A stretch of DNA of 37,818 bases from Chloroflexota bacterium (GTDB taxonomy: Bacteria > Chloroflexota > Anaerolineae > UBA7937 > B3-Chlor). Where the stretch lies: positions 1-37,818 of the forward strand of contig JAUWLF010000033.1 of the NCBI GenBank assembly GCA_030613785.1, given 5' to 3'. Positions within the stretch are counted from its first letter, which is position 1; every line of letters begins with the position of its first letter. Below are positions 1 to 7,600 of this stretch, piece by piece. The position numbers and the translations under genes are program-made. The notes below the pieces were generated by a model. That model had not been told where the DNA came from. It saw only the letters and a program-made list of their open reading frames with translations, and made no database searches.

Positions 1-570
1 GAGGTTCTGTCTGACCAACAGCTTTTCCATTTCAGGTAGATCGATGCTCTCCAGCCAGTCTCTTCCGGCACGACTGAAGAGGTTCCCGTGCGCGGGGCGA
101 ATCTGCTGGCGGTGCAGGATGGCGTGGATGCGGTTCTTGAGGCGTGTTCCCTCTTGAGCTAGCCTGATACGGTGGCTGATCAGTTGCCGATAGCGCCGCG
201 TACGCTCATCTGGTACCCATACTTCGCAGATGAAGTTACTCTGCAATAGCCGGGCCAGTGCCTCAGCACTGAGTTCATCGGTATTGATCCGTGCTTCCGC
301 GATGAGGCGCGTCTTGATGGGGTTGACCACCACCACCCGACCGGCATGGGCGGTCAGACAGTCGTAGGCCCACCACGTGTTCGTAGTAGCTTCCAACGCC
401 ACAGCGTCATCAGGACTGAGGGTCTCAGCAGCCCAACTGGACAACTGATCAAGAGGCAGATGATCCTCTCTTAGCACCACCTCCCCTCGTTGACTAATGC
501 CGCAAATCGTGGCATACTTCTTGTGCAGGTCGAGGCCGACGAAACGTTTACCCTGGTAGCGTTTGTTCAT
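1..570 (-). CDS. IS110-family transposase, N-terminal part (cut by window edge)
   Basis: An open frame runs from an ATG at 570 off the left edge, giving about 190 residues of the N-terminal DEDD (RuvC-like) domain of an IS110-type transposase. The first acidic motif is VGLDLHKKYATICG near residue 12 and the second is ALEATTNTWW near residue 61. The third block reads INTDELSAEALARLL, where the family usually has a TD-x-x-DA pattern, so the last expected Asp is Ser. A strong AAGGAGGAAG Shine-Dalgarno lies before the ATG. The C-terminal domain with the catalytic Ser is outside the window. The family moves DNA by RNA-guided recombination without typical inverted repeats. Whether this copy is active is doubtful because of the Asp-to-Ser change. 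Confidence 0.88.
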   Translation of the reverse strand, partial: MNKRYQGKRFVGLDLHKKYATICGISQRGEVVLREDHLPLDQLSSWAAETLSPDDAVALEATTNTWWAYDCLTAHAGRVVVVNPIKTRLIAEARINTDELSAEALARLLQSNFICEVWVPDERTRRYRQLISHRIRLAQEGTRLKNRIHAILHRQQIRPAHGNLFSRAGRDWLESIDLPEMEKLLVRQNL

Positions 571-780
571 TTTCGGCTTCCTCCTTTCGTGGAGTGGTAA
601 GGGAGACAGGTTGGAAGACAGATGTGACACACACCTATGCGGGGTGAACCCCAACCTGGTGAGTCGAGAGACGGCCAAACATAATGACGGGCTTGAAAGC
701 CCATAGCACACTCGGCCGGTCTTCACCACCTGTCCCGGTGACCATGCAAGATCACCAGAGTACTTGCAAGTATACTCTCC
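571..780 (-). ncRNA. IS110 5' non-coding end, candidate bridge RNA region
   Basis: No gene is visible between the transposase start and the next gene. Nested dyads are present: CAGGTTGG at 607-614 pairs with CCAACCTG at 651-658, CGGCC at 672-676 pairs with GGCCG at 714-718, and inside it GGGCT/AGCCC at 689-702 closes a TGAA loop. In the IS110 group the segment upstream of the transposase gene encodes the bridge RNA that pairs with target and donor. Position, length of about 200 nt and hairpins fit. The RNA boundaries and guide loops cannot be fixed from one copy. Confidence 0.4.
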
Positions 781-931
781 TCCCTGTCTCCCTACCACTT
801 TCCAGTCTCTTCGTAACATACCAACATAATGAAGTGTGAAGCGCTGGTACTAGCATGGTATCTAACCCATGGCGCCGGCGAGGGTAGGGAACAAGCCACA
901 TATCTGGGAGCCACTGGGATGGGGAGGTGAG

Positions 932-2248
932 ATGGGGGGACAATCGGAGGGTCCAAAGACAGCAGCGAGCGGTCCTCTGAGCAAGCCTCTGTCAATCGAG
1001 GACTTGGGCGTCTCAAGAGCCGTCCTGATTGATCTCGCTGTCAAGCTGCTATACGCAGACGGGGAGTTGGACGGCACTGAAATCGCCGACAGGTTCAAGA
1101 TCGCCCTGCCCGTTGCGGTTGACATTCTGGACGTACTTCGCAGGGAGAAGTTGTGCTCGGTGTTGGGGAGCGACCGAGGCGTATTGCCGGTCTACAGGTA
1201 CGGGATCACTGAGCTGGGTGTAGAGCGAGCGCGGGAGGCCCTGACTCGGAACGAGTATATCGGACCGGTTCCTGTGTCGCTGGCCGCATACGTTGAGATG
1301 GTCAAGAGACAGGGTGTGGCCATGGCCTGTTCCGTCATCAGACGAGAAGATCTCGAGCGGGCATTGAACGAACTCGTCGTCAGTCCCTCATTAATCAATC
1401 AGTTGGGTCCGGCTCTCAATTCGGGTCAGCCGATTCTGTTGTATGGTGCTCCGGGCAACGGCAAGACGTACATAGCACAGAACATAGTCAATTTGGTCCT
1501 GGGCAGCATTTTCATCCCGCACACCTGCGAGGTTGAGGGGCAGATCATAAAGATATTCGATCCGGAGTATCACAACCTGGTGGATGGAGGCGCACAGACC
1601 AGGGATGTTGAGAGGGACGCCCGGTGGACCCTCTGCAAGCGACCGGTGGTCATGGTAGGTGGAGAACTCACCCTGTCTTCGCTCGGGTTGATTTTCGATC
1701 CCATCTCCAAATGCCACGAAGCTTCGCTGCAAATGAAGGCGAACGGTGGCATATTCTTCATAGATGATTTCGGTAGACAACTGCTGTTGCCTGAGGAGTT
1801 GCTGAACCGCTGGATAGTCCCTCTGGAAGCCCAGGTTGACTACCTGGCCCTGCACACCGGCAAGCAGGTTCAGATCCCTTTCGATTCTCTCGTGATTTTC
1901 TCCACGAACCTGGATCCCAGCACTCTGGACGAGGCGTTTCTGCGACGGATCCCTCACAAGGTGATGATTCCCAATCCGAATCTGTACGAGTACTATCTGC
2001 TATTCCAGAGGGTGTGCCACAGCAAAGGTGTCCCATTCGACAAGGACGGGTTCTCCTATCTGGTGGAGAAGTACTGCCGGGACGCTGATCGGCCTCTAAG
2101 AGCATGCCATCCGCGGGACCTGGTGGATCAGATAGTGACCATCGCTCGATACAATGACCAGAAGCCTGTCCTGACCGAGGAGAACATAGATCAGGCGTGC
2201 GCCAATTACTTCGTGCAGCGGCCAAGCGAAGGATTCAGGGAGGCGTAG
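932..2248 (+). CDS. AAA+ family ATPase with N-terminal winged-helix-like region
   Basis: Predicted to be a 438-residue cytoplasmic ATPase. An ATG at 869 is also open, but the ATG at 932 follows a GGGGAGGTGA ribosome-binding site, so 932 is preferred. The first 110 residues are helical and resemble a wHTH region (IADRFKIALPVAVDILDVLRREKL). The ATPase core shows Walker A GAPGNGKTYIA, Walker B GGIFFIDDFGRQ, a sensor-1-like LVIFSTNLDPS and an arginine-finger-like EAFLRRIPHK. This layout is seen in MoxR-like or RavA-like remodelling ATPases, but no family can be named securely. It lies 118 bp upstream of the LuxR/Kelch gene on the same strand and may be co-transcribed with it. The substrate is unknown. 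Confidence 0.85.
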   Translation: MGGQSEGPKTAASGPLSKPLSIEDLGVSRAVLIDLAVKLLYADGELDGTEIADRFKIALPVAVDILDVLRREKLCSVLGSDRGVLPVYRYGITELGVERAREALTRNEYIGPVPVSLAAYVEMVKRQGVAMACSVIRREDLERALNELVVSPSLINQLGPALNSGQPILLYGAPGNGKTYIAQNIVNLVLGSIFIPHTCEVEGQIIKIFDPEYHNLVDGGAQTRDVERDARWTLCKRPVVMVGGELTLSSLGLIFDPISKCHEASLQMKANGGIFFIDDFGRQLLLPEELLNRWIVPLEAQVDYLALHTGKQVQIPFDSLVIFSTNLDPSTLDEAFLRRIPHKVMIPNPNLYEYYLLFQRVCHSKGVPFDKDGFSYLVEKYCRDADRPLRACHPRDLVDQIVTIARYNDQKPVLTEENIDQACANYFVQRPSEGFREA

Positions 2249-2366
2249 GATTCCGGGAACGAGCTGGACCGGGTGACCTGAACTAGGCAGAGCCCGGAGC
2301 GATGTCATCAGACGGAAGGGCCACTTGTCCCGCAGCGGGCGGTGGCCGTTTTCGGAGACGGATTTG

Positions 2367-3680
2367 ATGGAGAAGAAGCGCGGGGTCATTAGCGAGAGGG
2401 AGCTGGAGATTGTGAGGTTGGTTGCCACTGGGGCCACCAACCAGCAAATCGCCCAGGAGCTGATGATCAGTGTCAATACCGTCAAGGTCCATCTCAAGAA
2501 CATCTTCGCCAAGCTGGGTATCCAGTCGCGCACTGAGGTGGCCCTCTATGCCGTCCGTGAGGGATGGGTAGAGCTTGGCACTCCAGCGGAGGCCGAACGA
2601 AAGCTGGCTGAAGTAAGACCACCGCCCGAGGAGCACATCTCCTTGGGCAAACGTGTGTTCTTGGTGATCGCTGCTGCCGCGGTTGCGCTGCTGGTGTTCT
2701 TTCCTCAGGTAAGGAGCGAACCGGCTCCGCCGATCTCTAGCGAGTTCGTCGACAGCGGTGCCTCCACGAATGCTGTAGATACTGCCCTGCAGTTGCATCG
2801 CTGGAGCGCGGTGGCTCCCCTGTCCACTGCTCGAAGCCGGTTCGCAGTGACGTATTATGATGGAAGAGTATACGCTATTGGAGGGGACACCTCGGATGGA
2901 GTAACGGGCACTGTTGAGGAGTTTGACCCGTCCGCCAACAGTTGGCGTGTGAGAAGTCCCAAACCGATCCCCGTTCACAATGTCGGCGCCACGGTTCTTG
3001 GAGATGTGGTATACGTGCCTGGAGGATTCACGGATGTTGGGGAAGTCATCGCCGACGTGGAGATCTACGACGCAGATCAGGATTCCTGGGGGCTGGGAAC
3101 ATCATTGCCTGTCCCACTGTGCGCGTATGCCCTCGCTGTAGTTGACGAAAAGATGTACCTCTTCGGCGGATGGGACGGTTCCACCTACGTGAACTCCACC
3201 TATGAGTACGATCCCCGCACGGGCGCTTGGTCGGAGAGGACCCCAATGCCGACCGCGCGGGGGTTTGCTGCGGCCGCGGCCATCGAGGGCCAGATCTACG
3301 TCGTAGGCGGGTATGACGGGGGAGTGGAGTTCGCCACCGTTGAGGTATACGACCCGTCATTGGAAGGAATGGCCGATCCCTGGGTCGTCAAGTCGCCAAT
3401 GATGGCCCGTCGAGGTGGCCTGGGGGTGGCTGCCATCGCGGGCACGCTGTACGCGATTGGAGGAGGGTGGAACGGCTACCTGGCCTACAACGAGAAGTAC
3501 GACCCGATCGCCGACGAGTGGTCCTCCTTCGAGACCCCGGTCTTCGGCCAATGGCGCAACCTGGGCGTCGTCGCCAGCAACACGAAGATCTATGCCCTGG
3601 GCGGGTGGAACGGTCATTACCTTAACTTGAACCAGGAGTATCAGGCTCTGTTCACCCACTATCTGCCCGATCTCCCGTGA
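2367..3680 (+). CDS. Membrane-anchored LuxR-type HTH protein with extracytoplasmic Kelch propeller
   Basis: A 437-residue protein. The ATG at 2367 has GGAGACGG upstream; an upstream in-frame start at 2325 lacks a site. Residues 8-67 form a LuxR/GerE helix-turn-helix (ISERELEIVRLVATGATNQQ, then VNTVKVHLKNIFAKLGI). Residues about 91-113 are one hydrophobic helix (VFLVIAAAAVALLVFF). The rest carries six Kelch-type repeats marked by double-glycine motifs (AIGGD, VPGGF, FGGWD, VGGYD, IGGGW, LGGWN), enough for a six-bladed propeller. The expected topology is DNA-binding domain inside and propeller outside, with no receiver or kinase domain, so it could be a one-component surface sensor. The ligand and target genes are unknown. 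The AAA+ ATPase just upstream may be a partner. Confidence 0.88.
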   Translation: MEKKRGVISERELEIVRLVATGATNQQIAQELMISVNTVKVHLKNIFAKLGIQSRTEVALYAVREGWVELGTPAEAERKLAEVRPPPEEHISLGKRVFLVIAAAAVALLVFFPQVRSEPAPPISSEFVDSGASTNAVDTALQLHRWSAVAPLSTARSRFAVTYYDGRVYAIGGDTSDGVTGTVEEFDPSANSWRVRSPKPIPVHNVGATVLGDVVYVPGGFTDVGEVIADVEIYDADQDSWGLGTSLPVPLCAYALAVVDEKMYLFGGWDGSTYVNSTYEYDPRTGAWSERTPMPTARGFAAAAAIEGQIYVVGGYDGGVEFATVEVYDPSLEGMADPWVVKSPMMARRGGLGVAAIAGTLYAIGGGWNGYLAYNEKYDPIADEWSSFETPVFGQWRNLGVVASNTKIYALGGWNGHYLNLNQEYQALFTHYLPDLP

Positions 3681-3707
3681 TGAGACCAAGTCTACACGGC
3701 GGCGGCG

Positions 3708-4073
3708 TCACAGCGGGCCTGAAGCCAGCTGCTCTATCTGCCTTTTCTTCTCTCTCCAGGTGACTGGCGAGAGGCCTAGCTTCTCTTGCAGCTTCTCTGA
3801 AGGCGTACCTGCCCTATAGTCTCGCACCGCGCAGGTAATGCGCAGAAGCTACAAGGAGAGAGTCTTCAGGCCAGCCCTTTCGGCCGCAGCGGCCAAGACG
3901 TACTCCAGTTGCGAGCCGTGCACTCGAAGAGGCTCTCGTGTCGCCGGCGCCTTTGGGGTCGCTGTCACAGCTGCCGTCTGATCGTCGTCGCTCTCATCGA
4001 CAAAGAGAGACAGTTGCCAGCCTTCCATAGCGCCGTCTGCGTTTCGCAGAGACATCGACCTTGACATAAGCAT
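3708..4073 (-). pseudogene. Tyrosine recombinase/integrase, C-terminal remnant with in-frame amber stop
   Basis: On the minus strand the frame reads ...LEYVLAAAAERAGLKTLSL, then TAG at 3846-3848, then continues in the same frame as LLRITCAVRDY and EKLQEKLGLSPVTWREKKRQ to a TGA at 3708-3710. Reading TAG as CAG (Gln) restores a normal-looking end of a phage-type integrase, with the helix before the box II region, a degraded HxLR motif (QLLRITCA) and the final helix. The gene would have to start inside or beyond the tRNA-Lys promoter, so only a fragment survives. The family assignment rests on pattern similarity and is moderate. Confidence 0.5.
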
Positions 4074-4099
4074 GCGGAATTCTCGGAGTAGTGTCAAGT

Positions 4100-4128
4100 T
4101 TGACAACGGGGAGTATCGAGTGTATAAT
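4100..4128 (+). promoter_or_regulatory. Sigma-70-type promoter of tRNA-Lys
   Basis: TTGACA at 4100-4105 and TATAAT at 4123-4128 are separated by exactly 17 bp, a perfect consensus pair. Transcription would start near 4135, just before the mature 5' end of the tRNA. Confidence 0.9.
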
Positions 4129-4138
4129 GTGTCATCGA

Positions 4139-4212
<74 letters not shown>

Positions 4213-4246
4213 TCTGGCGACAGAATACAGACCCGACGTAAGACCA

Positions 4247-4278
4247 GAGTAACCCAAGCGCCTTCGGGCGAGTAACCC
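4247..4278 (+). terminator. Small UUCG hairpin between GAGTAACCC repeats downstream of tRNA-Lys
   Basis: CGCC at 4259-4262 and GGCG at 4267-4270 close a TTCG tetraloop, a very stable short hairpin. It is flanked by direct repeats of GAGTAACCC at 4247-4255 and 4270-4278. There is no T-run, so this may be a processing or attenuation structure, or a scar of recombination beside the tRNA, rather than a standard terminator. Confidence 0.25.
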
Positions 4279-4313
4279 TAGATCGGTCGGTGCCGGCAGA
4301 GGACGGAGGTCCG

Positions 4314-4638
4314 ATGATGCCGCCCACGCTGACCGAATCCAGGGTTTCTTTCATCGAGAGCCTAGAGCTATCAGGTCGCTGGGCTGGAACTCTGGCTCTC
4401 TATGAGCGGTCCCTCAAGGAACTGGAGGACTGGCTCGCAGACAACGGCAAGCCCCTGACGGTGGACGGGATCGAGTCCCGTGACGTCAGGGGCTTCTTGC
4501 TGGACTTGGCGGGCGTCGCTAACGCCCGGGGTACGCGTACGGCGGCAAGACCGAGGTGGGCTGGCTCCTGAGACGCTGCGACACTATCACAGAGTCATGT
4601 CTAGCTTCTTCGGCCGGTGCGAACGGGGTGCCTGTTGA
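4314..4638 (+). pseudogene. Tyrosine recombinase, N-terminal domain, frameshifted
   Basis: The ATG at 4314 follows a good GGAGGT site. The first about 75 residues look like a SAM-like core-binding domain: SFIESLELSGRWAGTLALYE, KELEDWLADNGKPL, DVRGFLLDLAG. The frame then fails at GTRTAARPRW and stops at about 4571. A shifted frame in the same DNA reads RRQDRGGLAPETLRHYHRVM followed by SSFFGRCERG, the expected next helix of such integrases. A one-base indel near 4530-4540 would explain this. The catalytic domain is not recognisable as an intact frame. Confidence 0.6.
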
Positions 4639-5079
4639 ACGGCCACACGGGGACCAGCAATGTCGAGGAGGCCAGACCGGAGGTCAACAAGGCGACCATC
4701 TTGTGCGATGGGGAGGCTAGGTGGTTATTCGAGCTTGTGCACAAGTCCTTGGCTGAGAAGGGAACCTCTTGCGTGGCCATCTCGCTTGTGTAGCGGCTGA
4801 CGCTGCGGGTGGGCGACGTCTGGGAGCTGGCGATGTCATCAGCCTGTCAAGAGGCGGCGCTCTGGCGCCAAGAGGAGGACAGCAGAGGGAGAGAATCGTG
4901 TTGAAATTGGGCGGTTGCATTCGCTGGCGGGGAGTGAGGACAACCCTCGTGAGCGAGGTGCTGGATGGCAAAGTGGGCATCTCAGCATATGGGGACAGTC
5001 GGAAACGGGGACGGCAAGACGATGGCGAAGTATGACCGGCGGGGGGCGCGCTGAGCACAGTGTAAGGGCTAGGCAGATC
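4639..5079 (+). other. Decayed DNA, possible integrase catalytic-domain relic
   Basis: No intact gene is seen. One frame from about 4660 reads VNKATILCDGEARWLFELVH then KSLAEKG, a TAG near 4790, and then LTLRVGDVW, which weakly resembles the start of a tyrosine-recombinase catalytic domain (catalytic-helix region and LRVGDV strand). An open frame at 4769-5035 in another phase has no recognisable domain. The likely reading is the decayed 3' part of the integrase to the left. Confidence 0.3.
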
Positions 5080-6318
5080 CTACGGCAGGGACCCGACGTA
5101 GTTCCCGTAGGCAATGCCCAGGGGCGTGACTTGCTTGGTGTCAGGATCGAATAAGTGGCCGTAGCTCTCGTACCCCTCGAAGTTCTTGTGGTCAAGACTA
5201 TACCAGGCCCAGGCCTGCACCAGCCTGTTCCCATCGCCTGGATAGCCGAGCGAGCTACTGGTGGCGGTCAGAAAATAGTCGAAGGTGGAAAGCATGAAGT
5301 CCTCGACCCGAGGCTCGTCGAAACCAAGCTGAATGGGAAATAGGATGCCATATTCACTGACAATGAGAGGCTTGTTCCTTTCGCCGTGATCCTTCATCCA
5401 TCGTCGGAAGCGCCGGATCTGCTCCTTGAAGATGGTCATCTTGTCGTGATCGTCGATGTTGTACAGCATGCCGGTATCGACGTCGTCGATGCCACATGGG
5501 ATCTGGCATCCCCACGAGCGCCTGTGCTCCTGTAAGATGAATCCGTGCACGTTCCACACGTCCACGGGGATCATCTCACCGTAGAGAGCCTCATACTCCT
5601 GTAGGATCATGTCCAGGTATCGCAAACGGAGAGGAGTTGCCTGCACAACGCCGCCGATGGCCACCTTGGCGCTGGGGTCGGCTACCTTGATGGTGTGATA
5701 CAGTTCGTGATAGGCCTCAGCGTACTGGGCCGGGGTCACACAGTCTTGAGCTGGAGCGTCGGGTTCGTTGCCGATGAGCCAGAGGGTCCCTGGGTAGGCT
5801 CTGGCATAGGTCACTATGGCTTGCTCGTCGGGAGGATCAAATCTGTCGGCAAGGCGGATAATCTGTGCGAACTCCAGCTCCTCGGGGCCAGGATCCGCAC
5901 GGAACCCGGGGTACTGCACGTACCAGTCTGCATGGAGGCGCGACACGTTGTATTGCTCGGCCGGGTGCGCGGCTGCGCAAAAGCCGAAGCGTGCAGTCCC
6001 AGACCAGTGAGGCAAGCGTTCGTAGGCTTTGAGCGCCAGGGGAAAATGGAAGAGGTGGTCCGCGGGCTGGGCACGGGCATGCGCCACCCCGATTTGGTGA
6101 TCGGCCGACACGAATGCCTGGCGGCCCGCGCTGTGATGGTGAATGCTGGGTCCGAAGCTATGACCGCTGGACTGGGCTGCGCTGCCGCTTCCGAGAACCG
6201 GTACCGCGATGGCAGTTGAGACGATAAGGCAAAGAACAACGAGGACCGCCGTGCGCCATCGGCCGGCGGGTCCTTGGAGTCTGGGCGTGCGCAATTGTGC
6301 TTGGCTCAACCGCCCCAC
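5080..6318 (-). CDS. Secreted glycoside hydrolase-like protein (TIM-barrel, clan GH-A type)
   Basis: 412 residues with a GTG start. Residues 21-42 form a signal peptide or anchor (TAVLVVLCLIVSTAIAVPVL). The mature part has the marks of retaining GH-A barrels: LWLIGNEPD with the candidate acid/base Glu185, WNVHGF at 255-260 on a middle strand, and PLIVSEYG with the candidate nucleophile Glu322, followed by AWAWYS near the last strand. It probably cuts a polysaccharide outside the cell. It is the last gene of the - strand exopolysaccharide block, where trimming or release of the polymer would be a fitting role. The exact GH family and substrate cannot be named. No clear Shine-Dalgarno is seen, so the start is tentative. 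Confidence 0.75.
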   Translation of the reverse strand: MGRLSQAQLRTPRLQGPAGRWRTAVLVVLCLIVSTAIAVPVLGSGSAAQSSGHSFGPSIHHHSAGRQAFVSADHQIGVAHARAQPADHLFHFPLALKAYERLPHWSGTARFGFCAAAHPAEQYNVSRLHADWYVQYPGFRADPGPEELEFAQIIRLADRFDPPDEQAIVTYARAYPGTLWLIGNEPDAPAQDCVTPAQYAEAYHELYHTIKVADPSAKVAIGGVVQATPLRLRYLDMILQEYEALYGEMIPVDVWNVHGFILQEHRRSWGCQIPCGIDDVDTGMLYNIDDHDKMTIFKEQIRRFRRWMKDHGERNKPLIVSEYGILFPIQLGFDEPRVEDFMLSTFDYFLTATSSSLGYPGDGNRLVQAWAWYSLDHKNFEGYESYGHLFDPDTKQVTPLGIAYGNYVGSLP

Positions 6319-6329
6319 AGATTATTCAC

Positions 6330-6364
6330 TGTCGACGAGCCCTTCACTGCCCGTGCAGTCGACA
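6330..6364. promoter_or_regulatory. Inverted repeat in the gap upstream of the glycoside hydrolase gene
   Basis: TGTCGAC at 6330-6336 and GTCGACA at 6358-6364 form a perfect 7-bp dyad with a 21-bp spacer, 12 bp upstream of the GTG of the hydrolase gene. It could be an operator or an RNA hairpin in the leader. Nothing else is seen in the 6319-6639 gap: no promoter match and no reading frame that looks real. Confidence 0.25.
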
Positions 6365-6639
6365 AGACCGGCCAAGCTGCTTACTGGGAGAAGCAGGCTG
6401 CCTACTAGCTCAGGGAGGAATTCCTTCAGCCGCGATGGGCACCCAGTAAGGTATGGTCTCAGGGCTGGGCCTCAACTGCAATGGTGGGCTGAGTGGCGCC
6501 AATGGGAGCTTGCCTACCGCCCTGGGACTGGCGATTGGCTAAGAAGTCGAGGCGTCTGCCGCTGGGGTGGCGGCAAATCGCATACTCCACATGGATGGAT
6601 TCTCGTTCAGAGTGAGAGCTGGACGCTGGCCCCGCCGCT

Positions 6640-7179
6640 TTAGGGCGCGACGTAGCGCTTCATGCCCACAGGCAGATAACTGTCGTAGAGGACCCGGAAC
6701 ATATGGGGAACCGGCGATTCGTCCTCCTGCCCGGCACGGGTGAGGTAGGCCGTATTCTCGACATCGTACCCTCCTGGTGCGGTGCCCTTGACCTTCACAT
6801 AGATCTTCAAGGTCACGGATGAGCCTGGAGGCAGAGTGCCGATGGTGAAGGTCACGTTTTGGCCTGCCCAGGTAGCGCTGCCCTGCGTCGTGCCGATGCC
6901 GGTGACGTTCAGATAGGAATCGATGGTATCGGTGACTACCGTGTTCTTCCAGGTGTCGGGCTCGTCATCGGGATTAGTCACCAGAATCGTGAACTCCGCG
7001 CTCTCACCGCGTCTCACGAGCGTCTTGTCCGAGGACTTATCGGGAATGGTGTCGTCGCCCGACGAATTGAGCTGGGGGGGCGTGGCCCACGTGGCGGAGC
7101 CGAAGGACAATAGAGCGACCACCAACAACGTCGCCCCCACGAAGGTCAAGAGGCCCAGTTTCTTTTTCTGCCTGTTCAT
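6640..7179 (-). CDS. Secreted DUF11-type repeat-domain surface protein
   Basis: 179 residues from the ATG at 7179, which follows AGGAGGAAG; a longer frame up to 7245 has no such site. A basic start (MNRQKKK) and hydrophobic stretch to about residue 32, ending SATWA, form a signal peptide. Residues about 55-150 form one DUF11-like beta-sandwich: VRRGESAEFTILVTN, VVTDTIDSYLNV, LPPGSSVTLKIYVKVKGTA, NTAYLT. The C-terminus reads SYLPVGMKRYV, close to the short YLP-type tails of many secreted Chloroflexota proteins. Such domains usually belong to cell-surface or adhesive proteins. It sits between the polymerase gene and the hydrolase gene. A 14-codon remnant of a second copy of its leader and start lies upstream. 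Confidence 0.8.
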   Translation of the reverse strand: MNRQKKKLGLLTFVGATLLVVALLSFGSATWATPPQLNSSGDDTIPDKSSDKTLVRRGESAEFTILVTNPDDEPDTWKNTVVTDTIDSYLNVTGIGTTQGSATWAGQNVTFTIGTLPPGSSVTLKIYVKVKGTAPGGYDVENTAYLTRAGQEDESPVPHMFRVLYDSYLPVGMKRYVAP

Positions 7180-7226
7180 AGGTGCTTCCTCCTTCTGCCC
7201 ATCTGCTTGTGGCGATCTCGGTTTCT
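7172..7226 (-). repeat. Leader/start repeat, copy 1 (functional start of the DUF11 gene)
   Basis: This segment holds the ribosome-binding site AGAAGGAGGAAG and the ATG AAC AG start of the DUF11 gene. It is repeated with a few changes at 7326-7383. The blocks AAACCGAGATC, AGAAGGAGGAAG and CCTATGAACAG match in both copies. Confidence 0.8.
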
Positions 7227-7291
7227 GGTCTTGATTCCTCCGCAACCACGTGTTACTCTGCTTCTGCTCCGGCTTTCCCGCACGCCGAGTC

Positions 7292-7333
7292 TCACGAAGC
7301 TCGAGAGGCTGGTTCCCTTCTCCGTCTGTTCAT
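7292..7333 (-). pseudogene. 13-residue upstream ORF from a duplicated start region
   Basis: The second leader copy (7326-7383) has an equally strong AGAAGGAGGAAG site and an ATG at 7333. The frame reads MNRRRREPASRAS and stops at 7292. The first residues MNR match the start of the DUF11 protein. It is either what is left of a deleted tandem copy of the DUF11 gene or a leader peptide that could affect translation of the gene 113 bp downstream. Confidence 0.45.
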
Positions 7334-7383
7334 AGGCGCTTCCTCCTTCTGCTGCTGATCTGCATCTCACGATCTCGGTTTCT
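7326..7383 (-). repeat. Leader/start repeat, copy 2
   Basis: Direct copy of 7172-7226, with ribosome-binding site and ATG, about 154 bp upstream in the same orientation. It starts only the 13-residue frame at 7333. Confidence 0.8.
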
Positions 7384-7437
7384 CGCCTCGACATCCCCGT
7401 AACGATGTGTTTTTCTGCTTGTCCTCCCGCTAGAGCC

Positions 7438-7464
7438 ACACTCCTCGTCTGGGAACAGGAGTGT
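7438..7464. promoter_or_regulatory. Inverted repeat upstream of the DUF11 leader
   Basis: ACACTCCT at 7438-7445 and AGGAGTGT at 7457-7464 form a perfect 8-bp dyad with an 11-bp spacer. It lies between the ligase gene stop and the DUF11 leader, where an operator is plausible. No factor can be named. Confidence 0.3.
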
Positions 7465-7600
7465 AGCCAAGACACAAAACCCGTCATTCGGCTGTGATGC
7501 CAACCCGTGAGTGTCGGTGTCGACCGCTGCGGTCGCGGCGAGATGCTATGGAGTCAGATACGCGCACTGCGAGGCATTGCCATCCTCGTGCCGGCGTCTC

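Noticed and set aside
7505..7545. Hairpin CGACCG/CGGTCG after the ligase gene as a terminator
   Set aside because: The stem is short and no T-run follows on either strand.
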